Assembly: GCA_030625695.1 (NCBI GenBank)
Contig: DAOUQK010000054.1
Location: 1-14,119 of the forward strand
Direction: 5' to 3'
DNA length: 14,119 bases
From: Paracoccaceae bacterium
GTDB lineage: Bacteria; Pseudomonadota; Alphaproteobacteria; Rhodobacterales; Rhodobacteraceae
Below are positions 6,629 through 13,145 of this stretch, piece by piece. Each line of letters opens with the position of its first letter. Position 1 is the stretch's first letter. The notes below the pieces were generated by a model, which searched no databases, was not told the DNA's origin, and was given only the letters and a program-made list of their open reading frames with translations. Both the position numbers and the translations under genes were made by a program.

Positions 6629-7504
6629 TTATCGACGATTGATCAGGAACACCCCCGCCGCGACCAACGCCAATGCGACCCAGATCAGCGAGCTGATGTG
6701 TTCCCCCAATAACCACCAGCCAAGGATCACCGCAAATACCGGCGATAAAAAGCTGAAGGATGCGACTTCGCCAGCCCGGTAGATCGAGATCAACTTGGCC
6801 CAGAGCAGATAGCCGAACGAGGCGATAAAGATTGCCTGAAACGCCAGTCCCGCCAGATGCAGCGGCTGTGGGTCGCGAAATGTGTCGCCAAGTAATGGCG
6901 CCAAACCCAGCAGGACAGGGGTCGAGACGCCGACAACCACCAGCATCTGCGTTTCGGGCGGGACCCGCGATAAAGGGGTCAGACGCATGATCAGGGCAAT
7001 CGCCGCCCAGAACAACGCCGCCGCCAGTGCCAGAATGTCGCCCAGCCAGTTGGCTTGTCCGGCGCTGTCGTCGCGCATGGCCAGGGCCACGCCGGCCATG
7101 GCCAGTACAAGGCCAACCGCCCCAACCCGGTTCAGACGTTCACCAGGCAGTAACAAGTGGCCAGCTAATGCCAACCAGACCGGCATGGAATAAAAGATGA
7201 TCGACACGCGCGACACTGTGGATAGATCAAGAGCGATATATAAGGCGATGAACTCAAAGGAAAAAACTACTCCGTTTACGGCGCCCCAGAACAAGATTGT
7301 GCGGGTAAGCCGGATGGGAATACCGCGCGCCTTGATCCAGATCAGCAGGATGATCACCCCAAGGGCCGAGCGTAATCCGGCCTGAAACACCGGACCAAAC
7401 CCGCCGCCGGTGGTTTTCACCACCACCTGATTGACTGCCAAAAGCACGGCGAAAGCAATCAAAAGGGACGCGCCACTAGCGTCCATTGGGCGTTTTTCTT
7501 CCAT
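6629..7504 (-). CDS. EamA-family (drug/metabolite transporter superfamily) permease
   Basis: Inner-membrane carrier of 291 residues made of two EamA repeats of about five helices each, ten membrane segments in all. The first repeat includes the helix pair ALYIALDLSTVSRVSIIFYS, typical of the EamA substrate region, and the second ends FSFLSPVFAVILGWWLLGEH, the family's best conserved stretch. Relatives export amino acids, nucleobases or drugs, or import metabolites; the substrate cannot be read from sequence. ATG at 7504 is used here, but Met7 at 7486 is a credible alternative because GGAAG lies about 10 bases before it while no clear ribosome site precedes 7504. Nearly 200 bases without a gene lie upstream, enough for its own promoter. 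Confidence 0.9.
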   Translation of the reverse strand: MEEKRPMDASGASLLIAFAVLLAVNQVVVKTTGGGFGPVFQAGLRSALGVIILLIWIKARGIPIRLTRTILFWGAVNGVVFSFEFIALYIALDLSTVSRVSIIFYSMPVWLALAGHLLLPGERLNRVGAVGLVLAMAGVALAMRDDSAGQANWLGDILALAAALFWAAIALIMRLTPLSRVPPETQMLVVVGVSTPVLLGLAPLLGDTFRDPQPLHLAGLAFQAIFIASFGYLLWAKLISIYRAGEVASFSFLSPVFAVILGWWLLGEHISSLIWVALALVAAGVFLINRR

Positions 7505-7700
7505 AGGCCACAGGAAGAGCGGTGGGTGCGAATGTCAACTCGTTCAGGCGATAGCATGTCAGCGGCACCTGCGGTGAAATGGCGCGGAAGATTTAAATCG
7601 GGCCACCAATATAAGGCATTGTCGGCAATATCCTGCCTAATTCTTGCCACAATAATTCGGTAATCAAAGAGGGTAACCGGCAACAAGGATCGGACAAACC

Positions 7701-7826
7701 ATGCAAACCCTGCAACATTCCTACCAAGGTTTTAGCCTGCTGATGACGCTGAACTGGGACCGGCTTTTGTATCTATTGACCATAGCCTGCGCTTTGGCAG
7801 CAGGGGCGTGGCTGGGCAGCCTGTAA
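7701..7826 (+). CDS. Small membrane protein, 41 residues
   Basis: ATG at 7701 opens 41 codons ending in TAA, with an AAGGA ribosome site 11 bases ahead. The N-terminal half (MQTLQHSYQGFSLLMTL) is mildly amphipathic. LNWDRLLYLLTI leads into one C-terminal membrane helix, roughly residues 22-41, ending AGAWLGSL. This looks like a tail-anchored or single-pass inner-membrane peptide. The layout NWDRLLY-helix-GSL is like small uncharacterised Rhodobacterales proteins as far as I can recall, but I cannot search. It stands alone: 196 bases from the EamA start (opposite strand) and 229 bases before bamA, with two hairpins just downstream, so it probably forms its own short transcript. Met15 at 7743 is a possible shorter start but lacks a ribosome site. 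Confidence 0.65.
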   Translation: MQTLQHSYQGFSLLMTLNWDRLLYLLTIACALAAGAWLGSL

Positions 7827-7839
7827 CAGGTAACTCGGC

Positions 7840-7856
7840 CCTGGGTGCGACCCGGG
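7840..7856 (+). other. Small GC-rich hairpin behind the 41-residue gene
   Basis: CCTGGGT (7840-7846) pairs with ACCCGGG (7850-7856) around a GCG loop, seven pairs including one T-G wobble, beginning 14 bases after the stop codon. No T run follows, so it is not a textbook terminator; it may protect the 3' end of the mRNA or act together with the hairpin at 7890-7914. Confidence 0.4.
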
Positions 7857-7889
7857 ATATTTCTGCACACGATACCAAAGACTTTGATC

Positions 7890-7914
7890 AAACGTCGGGT
7901 AAAGCCCGACGTTT
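7890..7914 (+). terminator. Likely terminator between the 41-residue gene and bamA
   Basis: AAACGTCGGG (7890-7899) and CCCGACGTTT (7905-7914) form a perfect 10-pair stem with loop TAAAG. The tail CCTTGTTCC has few T residues beyond the TTT within the stem, so termination may be partial on the + strand. On the opposite strand the stem also ends in TTT, followed by GATCAAAG. It lies 63 bases after the small-protein stop and separates that gene from the bamA operon. Confidence 0.6.
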
Positions 7915-7991
7915 CCTTGTTCCAGGCGCTGTGTTGGCGCAAACTTGGTATAAAATTCTTGCTGAACCACCAAATAGGCCCTCCAGTGGTT

Positions 7992-8018
7992 TTGACATCA
8001 CCTGCATATCCCGATAAC
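7992..8018 (+). promoter_or_regulatory. Candidate sigma70 promoter for the bamA operon
   Basis: TTGACA at 7992-7997 is a perfect -35 box. GATAAC at 8013-8018 (four of six matches to TATAAT) follows at a short 15-base spacing; TAACTC at 8015-8020 would give 17 bases but fits worse. A start near 8025 would leave a leader of about 30 bases before bamA, AT-rich near the start codon. The position, after a terminator and before a long operon, supports the call. Confidence 0.42.
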
Positions 8019-8055
8019 TCATTCTTAATGTCTGCCAGTAGTTGGGTTTATTAAA

Positions 8056-10413
8056 ATGAGTTTGGAAATTTTGACCGGGGTTTCCGGCGTTGGATCAGGC
8101 GCGCGACTGTCGCTGCCTGCGCGGGTCGCAGCAGTATTTTTCATTTTGGTTACAATGATGTTAGCCGGTGCACCTAATGTGGCTCAGGCGCAGTCCTACC
8201 GGTTCAATCAGGTTCGGATCGAAGGCAATGCCAGGATTGAGGCCGCCAGTATTATTGCATTTGCGGGAATCGCCCGGGGGCAATCAATCAGCGCCGGCGC
8301 GCTGAACGATGGATATCAGCGCATTCTTGACAGTGGTTTGTTCAAAACAGTTGAACTGGAACCGCGTGGGGGCACCCTGGTTATCCGCGTGGTGGAACGC
8401 CCGACCATCAACATTATCAACTTTGAAGGCAACCGCCGGATCAAGGATAAGTCGCTGATTGAACTGATCGACAGCACGTCGCGCCGGGTATTCAACCCGA
8501 CCGTTGCCGAACGCGATGCGGCGACGATTGCCCGGGCTTATTCCGAACAAGGGCGGGTGGCGGCGGTGGTCACACCCCGCATTATCCGGCGCAATAACAA
8601 TCGCGTCGATCTGGTGTTCGAAATTGCCGAAGGTGATACCGCCGAGGTTGAACGGGTCAGTTTTGTTGGCAACCGCGCCTTTTCCGACCGCCGTTTACGC
8701 CGGGTTTTGGAGACCAAACAGGCAGGCCTGCTGCGGACGTTTGTACGGTCAGATACTCTGATCGCCGGGCGAGTCGCGTTCGACAAACAGGTGCTACGCG
8801 ATTTCTATCAGTCGCGCGGCTATGTCGATGTGCGCGTCAACAGTACGAACGCCGAATTCACCCGTCAACGCGATGCCTTTTTCGTGGTGGTAAACGTGCA
8901 GGAAGGGCAGCAGTTCCGCTTTGGCCAGATTACCACTGTCAGTGAGTTTCCTCAGGCAAATGCGGCCCAGTTTCAGGCCACTCTCAAGATTAAGCCGGGC
9001 GTGGTTTATTCGCCATCGTTGGTGGAAAACTCGATCGCGCGGATGGAACGTCTGGCAATCCGGCAGGGCATTGATTTCCTGCGGGTCGAACCACGGATCA
9101 CCCGGAACGAACGGGATTTGACCTTGAATGTGGAATTCGCCTTGGTCAAGGGTCCGCGCATTTTCGTCGAACGTATTGATATCGAGGGCAATACCACAAC
9201 GCTTGACCGGGTTATCCGGCAACGGTTCAAGATTGTCGAAGGTGATCCGTTCAATCCGCGCGAAATTCGCGAAAGTGCTGAGCGTATCCGCGCATTGGGG
9301 TTCTTTTCCGAATCCGAAGTGAATACCCGCACCGGCACAGGCCCGGACCAGGTGATTGTCGATGTGGATGTGATCGAGCAGCCCACTGGATCGCTGACGC
9401 TGGGTGGGTCATTCTCGGCTGATGATGGCTTTGGCGTGGCTGTGACCCTAAGCGAAGATAACTTTCTTGGACGTGGTCAGAGGCTGGCGATCAGTATCTC
9501 CACAGCGCAGGATTCGCGTGAATATACCCTTGGCTTCAGCGAGCCACATCTGCTGGGCCGTGACCTGCGGCTTAGTCTTGATTTTGGGGTGGCCGCACGC
9601 AACTCTGGATTCGCGTCCTACGATATCGAAAGGGCGCTTTTTCAGCCCGCCCTGACATTCAACACCAGCGAATCTTCCAAAGTTCAGCTGCGTTATACAT
9701 GGCGCAAAAGCGAAATGCTGGCACGGGTTGGTGGCACCAGCGGGCTTGTGATTACCGACGAAATCAACCAGGGCGCACGCACGTCAAGTTCGCTTGGGTT
9801 AACCTATACATTTGACAGTCGCCTTACAGGATTGAACCCAAATGCCGGTGTCTTGATCGAAGCCGGGTTCGACTATGCCGGTTTAGGCGGCGACAATGAA
9901 TTTATCCGTGGCACGACAAAAGTCGTCGGCCAGACCCGTGTCCTTAACGAAGAGGTCACCCTTCGCGCGACGTTTGAGGCTGGTGGAATACAATGGCGCA
10001 GCAATAACTCATCGCGTTCGATTGACCGGTTCTTGTTGGGATCAGACATAATGCGCGGCTTTGACCCGGCCGGCATCGGACCACGCGACCAATCGCTCGG
10101 TGTTGATGATGCCTTGGGCGGCACGGTTTATGCGGTGATGCGGTTTGACGCGGAGTTCCCGCTGGGCTTACCGGAAGAGCTCGGCATGCGCGGCGGCGTG
10201 TTTTATGACATTGGCAACCTGTACGGGTTGGACGGCGCGAATATCAGCGGCAGCACAGTTGGCTCGGGTGGTTCATTTCGCCACGTCGTCGGTTTTTCGC
10301 TTTTGTGGACAACCGCCCTTGGGCCCCTTCGGTTCAATTTTACCAAGGCCCTGAAGAAAGAGACGTTTGACAAAGATCGCTTCTTCGACCTGACCATTCA
10401 GGCGAAGTTCTGA
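8056..10413 (+). CDS. bamA: Outer membrane protein assembly factor BamA
   Basis: Central Omp85 protein of the BAM complex, which folds beta-barrel proteins into the outer membrane. The 785-residue precursor has a signal peptide (hydrophobic run about 24-40, cleavage likely after AQA at 46), then five POTRA repeats to about residue 440, each with the G-N-x-R or G-N-x-x-x start (for example VRIEGNARI, INFEGNRRI, VSFVGNRAF, IDIEGNTTT). A 16-strand barrel follows from about 445 (GSLTLGGSFSADDGFG). MRGF at 666-669 matches the conserved loop-6 VRGF element, and the chain ends in Phe (DLTIQAKF) as outer membrane barrels do. ATG at 8056 is the only ATG in frame after the stop at 8026; it has no Shine-Dalgarno but sits in an AT-rich leader. 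It heads the operon and is followed immediately by skp. Confidence 0.96.
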   Translation: MSLEILTGVSGVGSGARLSLPARVAAVFFILVTMMLAGAPNVAQAQSYRFNQVRIEGNARIEAASIIAFAGIARGQSISAGALNDGYQRILDSGLFKTVELEPRGGTLVIRVVERPTINIINFEGNRRIKDKSLIELIDSTSRRVFNPTVAERDAATIARAYSEQGRVAAVVTPRIIRRNNNRVDLVFEIAEGDTAEVERVSFVGNRAFSDRRLRRVLETKQAGLLRTFVRSDTLIAGRVAFDKQVLRDFYQSRGYVDVRVNSTNAEFTRQRDAFFVVVNVQEGQQFRFGQITTVSEFPQANAAQFQATLKIKPGVVYSPSLVENSIARMERLAIRQGIDFLRVEPRITRNERDLTLNVEFALVKGPRIFVERIDIEGNTTTLDRVIRQRFKIVEGDPFNPREIRESAERIRALGFFSESEVNTRTGTGPDQVIVDVDVIEQPTGSLTLGGSFSADDGFGVAVTLSEDNFLGRGQRLAISISTAQDSREYTLGFSEPHLLGRDLRLSLDFGVAARNSGFASYDIERALFQPALTFNTSESSKVQLRYTWRKSEMLARVGGTSGLVITDEINQGARTSSSLGLTYTFDSRLTGLNPNAGVLIEAGFDYAGLGGDNEFIRGTTKVVGQTRVLNEEVTLRATFEAGGIQWRSNNSSRSIDRFLLGSDIMRGFDPAGIGPRDQSLGVDDALGGTVYAVMRFDAEFPLGLPEELGMRGGVFYDIGNLYGLDGANISGSTVGSGGSFRHVVGFSLLWTTALGPLRFNFTKALKKETFDKDRFFDLTIQAKF

Positions 10414-10414
10414 G

Positions 10415-11011
10415 GTGCCGGTGGCGCGCAGGGGAAAACATTCATTCCGACTGCTGGCGCTGATCCTGTGTCTGGTCACAGTGCCTGCTCTTTCAGTACA
10501 GGCGCAACAACTGGGTTTACCCCAATACGCGATCCTGACCATTTCGACGGACCGGATGTTTGCCGGGTCGGCCTTTGGTCAGCGGATCGCGCGCGTGATC
10601 GAGGTGCAAAGTGCCGTGTTGGCCGCCGAAAACCGCCGGATCGAGGCGGAATTGACGCAAGAAGAACAGGCCCTGACAAAACAACGCCCGGAAATGGATG
10701 CTCAGACGTTTCGGGCTTTGGCGGATGAGTTTGATCAGAAGGTTCAGCTTAATCGCGCAGCACAGGATGCCAAAGCCCGAGAGCTTAATCAGATTGGTGA
10801 TACCGCAAGGGCCGAATTCCTGAGCACCGCCAGGCCAATCCTTGAGGCGTTGATGCGCGAGGCTGGGGCCGGGGTGATACTTGAACGGGCAAATGTGTTT
10901 CTAAGTGCCAATTCTACCGATATCACCGATCTGGCAATTGCCCGGATTGATGCGGTGATTGGTGACGGAACTGTGGTTCCGGACACGAACCCTTTGTCCG
11001 ACAATCCATAG
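10415..11011 (+). CDS. skp: OmpH/Skp-family periplasmic chaperone
   Basis: Skp-type chaperones hold unfolded outer membrane proteins in the periplasm and pass them to BAM, which fits the gene directly after bamA. The product (198 residues from GTG 10415) has a signal peptide with hydrophobic core RLLALILCLVTVPALS and probable cleavage after VQA (about residue 30). A short beta segment (YAILTISTDRMFAGSAFGQRI) comes next, then a long charged helix, about residues 55-120, rich in Glu, Gln, Arg and Ala, that would form the coiled-coil tentacle. The ending is the usual DLAIARIDAVIGD. Start choice is uncertain: GTG 10415 overlaps the bamA end region with no spacer, while GTG 10421 has GAGG five bases ahead and may be the true start (196 residues). 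Sequence conservation in this family is low; identification leans on signal peptide, coiled coil and position. Confidence 0.85.
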   Translation: MPVARRGKHSFRLLALILCLVTVPALSVQAQQLGLPQYAILTISTDRMFAGSAFGQRIARVIEVQSAVLAAENRRIEAELTQEEQALTKQRPEMDAQTFRALADEFDQKVQLNRAAQDAKARELNQIGDTARAEFLSTARPILEALMREAGAGVILERANVFLSANSTDITDLAIARIDAVIGDGTVVPDTNPLSDNP

Positions 11012-11089
11012 GCTGCCTTGCGGGTCAGCGCCGGGATTGGTAGTCAGATTGACAACAATCTTAAACAGGCGAAGACAGGGAACAATGAC

Positions 11090-11554
11090 ATGACCAAAGA
11101 GCTGAAAAGCGCCGATATCGGGTTGATCCAGCGCATTCTGCCGCATCGCTATCCGTTCCTTTTGGTGGACAAGGTACTGGATATCGACGGCACCTCCTCG
11201 GCTCGTGGCATCAAGAACGTCACCATGAACGAGCCGCATTTCCAAGGCCATTTTCCGGGTACACCGATCATGCCGGGGGTGACCATTGTTGAGGCGATGG
11301 CGCAGACGGCGGGGGTAATGATTGGCGTGGCGATGGATATGGCCGACCGCGATTTGTTGATATTCTTCATGTCGATAGACAAATGCAAGTTTCGCCGCAA
11401 AGTAGGCCCCGGCGATGTTCTGGAGATGCATCTGACCACACTGCGGGGCAAACCCGGCGGTAAAGTCTGGAAATTCGGTGGGCGCGCGACCGTCGAGGGT
11501 GAGGTGGCCGCCGAGGCAGAATTCACCGCCATGATCGACCTGCCAAAGGAGTAA
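11090..11554 (+). CDS. fabZ: 3-hydroxyacyl-[acyl-carrier-protein] dehydratase FabZ
   Basis: Cytoplasmic hot-dog fold enzyme that dehydrates 3-hydroxyacyl-ACP in fatty acid synthesis. Its substrate is also the donor for LpxA, so it sits at the branch between phospholipid and lipid A. The 154-residue product contains LPHRYPFLLVDKV (17-29), the active-site run HFQGHFPGTPIMPG (50-63) with catalytic H54, and VEAMAQTAG (67-75) with E68. IDKCKFRRKVGPGD is also conserved. The open frame extends back to TTG 11018, but family homology begins at MTKELKSADI, and AGGGAA about 7 bases before ATG 11090 supports this start. It lies 78 bases after skp and 5 bases before lpxA, whose ribosome site AAAGGAG covers the fabZ stop, implying translational coupling. 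Confidence 0.96.
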   Translation: MTKELKSADIGLIQRILPHRYPFLLVDKVLDIDGTSSARGIKNVTMNEPHFQGHFPGTPIMPGVTIVEAMAQTAGVMIGVAMDMADRDLLIFFMSIDKCKFRRKVGPGDVLEMHLTTLRGKPGGKVWKFGGRATVEGEVAAEAEFTAMIDLPKE

Positions 11555-11559
11555 CCCGT

Positions 11560-12345
11560 ATGGCCAACGTACATGCATCTGCGGTGATCGAACCGGGCGC
11601 CCAGATTGGCAAAGACGTGGTGGTCGGCCCGTTTTGCGTGGTCGGCCCACAGGTGGTTCTAAGTGACCGGGTCGAATTGAAAAGCCATGTGGTAGTTAGC
11701 GGTGACACGCTTATTGGCGAAGATACGGTGGTATTTTCCTTTTCAGTGATCGGCGAAATCCCACAGGACCTGAAATTCGAGGGCGAAAACAGTCGTCTGG
11801 TGATTGGCGCGCGCAATCGCATCCGCGAACACGTGACCATGAACGCCGGCACCAAAGGTGGTGGTGGGGTAACGCAGATTGGTGACGACGGGTTGTTCAT
11901 GGCCGGATGTCATATCGCCCATGATGCGCAGGTGGGAGACCGGGTGATTGTGGTCAATTCCGCGGCCATCGCCGGGCATTGTGTGCTTGAGGATGATGTG
12001 ATTATCGGTGGCCTGTCGGGCATCCATCAATGGGTACGGATCGGACGTGGCGCGATTATTGGCGCGGTCACCATGGTGACCAATGATGTGATCCCTTATG
12101 GGCTGGTCCAGGCTCCACGCGGGGCGCTGGACGGGCTTAACCTGGTGGGGCTAAAGCGGCGCGGAGTGGCGCGTTCGGATATCACCGCCTTGCGGGCAGC
12201 GTTTCAGATGCTGGCACAGGGCGAAGGCGCGTTTCAGGATCGGGCCCGCCGATTGGGCGAAGAAAGCGAAAGTGGTTATGTGCAGGAAATCGTTGAATTT
12301 GTGCTGGGTGCCACCGGCCGGTCGTTTCTGACACCAGGGGGCTAG
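11560..12345 (+). CDS. lpxA: UDP-N-acetylglucosamine acyltransferase LpxA
   Basis: First enzyme of lipid A synthesis: transfers a 3-hydroxyacyl chain from ACP to the 3-OH of UDP-GlcNAc in the cytoplasm. The 261-residue protein starts with left-handed beta-helix hexapeptide repeats (VIEPGAQIGKDVVVGP and on to about residue 185) and ends in a helical domain. FSFSVIGEIPQDLKF (59-73), IREHVTMNAGT (88-98) and GCHIAHDAQVGD (116-127) are diagnostic; H121 aligns with the catalytic His125 of E. coli. IHQWVRIG (155-162) carries H156, matching His160. At the chain-length position (Gly173 in E. coli, Met169 in Pseudomonas aeruginosa) this protein has A169, suggesting an acyl chain shorter than C14. Start ATG 11560 has a strong AAAGGAG site. 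lpxI follows after 8 bases. Confidence 0.97.
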   Translation: MANVHASAVIEPGAQIGKDVVVGPFCVVGPQVVLSDRVELKSHVVVSGDTLIGEDTVVFSFSVIGEIPQDLKFEGENSRLVIGARNRIREHVTMNAGTKGGGGVTQIGDDGLFMAGCHIAHDAQVGDRVIVVNSAAIAGHCVLEDDVIIGGLSGIHQWVRIGRGAIIGAVTMVTNDVIPYGLVQAPRGALDGLNLVGLKRRGVARSDITALRAAFQMLAQGEGAFQDRARRLGEESESGYVQEIVEFVLGATGRSFLTPGG

Positions 12346-12353
12346 GGGGGCAG

Positions 12354-13145
12354 ATGATTGCGCTGATCGCCGGAACCGGAGCGTTGCCAAGTGCTGTTGC
12401 GGCTGAAATGGAGGTGGCACCATTGGTATGCGCATTGGAAGGGAATGCCCCCGATAACCTGACGGTTGATGTCACGTTTCGTCTGGAAACGCTGGGCACA
12501 TTTCTGGCGGTGTTGCGTGACAACGGCGTGCAACACCTGTGCATGTCGGGCGCGATTGGCCGCCCGACGATAGATCCAAACGCCATTGATGCTGCCACGC
12601 AGCCCTTGGTGCCGGTGATTGCCAATGCCATGGCCAGTGGTGACGACGGGGCCTTGCGCGCCGCGATCACCATCTTTGAAACTGCCGGGCTGCACGTCAG
12701 CGCCGCGCATGAGATTGCGCCGGATTTGCTACCGCCCAAAGGCTGCCTGACCGATGTCACACCGGGCAAGCAGGACCGCGATGATGCGGCGCGGGGGGCA
12801 GGTATAATCACGGCAATGGCGGGGCTTGATATCGGTCAGGCTTGCGTGGTGCAGGGTCATCAGGCGCTGGCGATCGAAGGCGCATTTGGCACCGACTGGA
12901 TGCTGCGCAGCCTGACCACCCGCCCGGATGCAGGTGGCGGGTTGTTGTTCAAAGCGCCCAAGCCCGGTCAGGACCGGCGCGTCGACCTGCCTGTTATTGG
13001 CCCCGACACCATCACCGCCGCCTGTGCTGCCGGCCTTGGCGGCGTGGTGATCGAAGCGGGCGGGGTCATGGTGCTGGACCGCGCTAAAGTGATGTCAGAA
13101 TGCAATCGTCTGGGCCTGTTCCTATGGGTCCGGGAGCCGGGTTGA
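12354..13145 (+). CDS. lpxI: UDP-2,3-diacylglucosamine pyrophosphatase LpxI
   Basis: Hydrolyses UDP-2,3-diacylglucosamine to lipid X and UMP, the fourth step of lipid A synthesis. LpxI (formerly DUF1009) replaces the unrelated LpxH in alphaproteobacteria and is reported to attack the beta rather than the alpha phosphate. The 263-residue product has the N-terminal LIAGTGALP (4-12), MSGAIGRP (64-71), a QACVVQGHQALAIEGAFGTD core (162-181), the LLFKAPKPGQDRRVDLPVIG stretch (197-216), and GPDT (216-219), where D218 aligns with the Asp known to be essential in the Caulobacter enzyme. The C-terminal GVVIEAGGVMVLDR is typical. The start has AGGGGGG four bases ahead. The stop codon shares one base with the lpxB start (TGATG arrangement). 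Confidence 0.95.
   Translation: MIALIAGTGALPSAVAAEMEVAPLVCALEGNAPDNLTVDVTFRLETLGTFLAVLRDNGVQHLCMSGAIGRPTIDPNAIDAATQPLVPVIANAMASGDDGALRAAITIFETAGLHVSAAHEIAPDLLPPKGCLTDVTPGKQDRDDAARGAGIITAMAGLDIGQACVVQGHQALAIEGAFGTDWMLRSLTTRPDAGGGLLFKAPKPGQDRRVDLPVIGPDTITAACAAGLGGVVIEAGGVMVLDRAKVMSECNRLGLFLWVREPG

Noticed and set aside
7459..7686. A 75-codon minus-strand frame across the EamA upstream region.
   Set aside because: It overlaps the EamA start in another frame, has no recognisable domain or ribosome site and a composition unlike the neighbours.
7808..8054. Two 69-codon plus-strand frames between the small peptide gene and bamA.
   Set aside because: They run over both hairpins and the candidate promoter, have no ribosome site and show no domain pattern or orderly hydrophobicity.
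11018..11089. TTG start extending FabZ by 24 residues.
   Set aside because: FabZ homology and a good ribosome site both point to ATG 11090; the extension lies in the skp-fabZ spacer.
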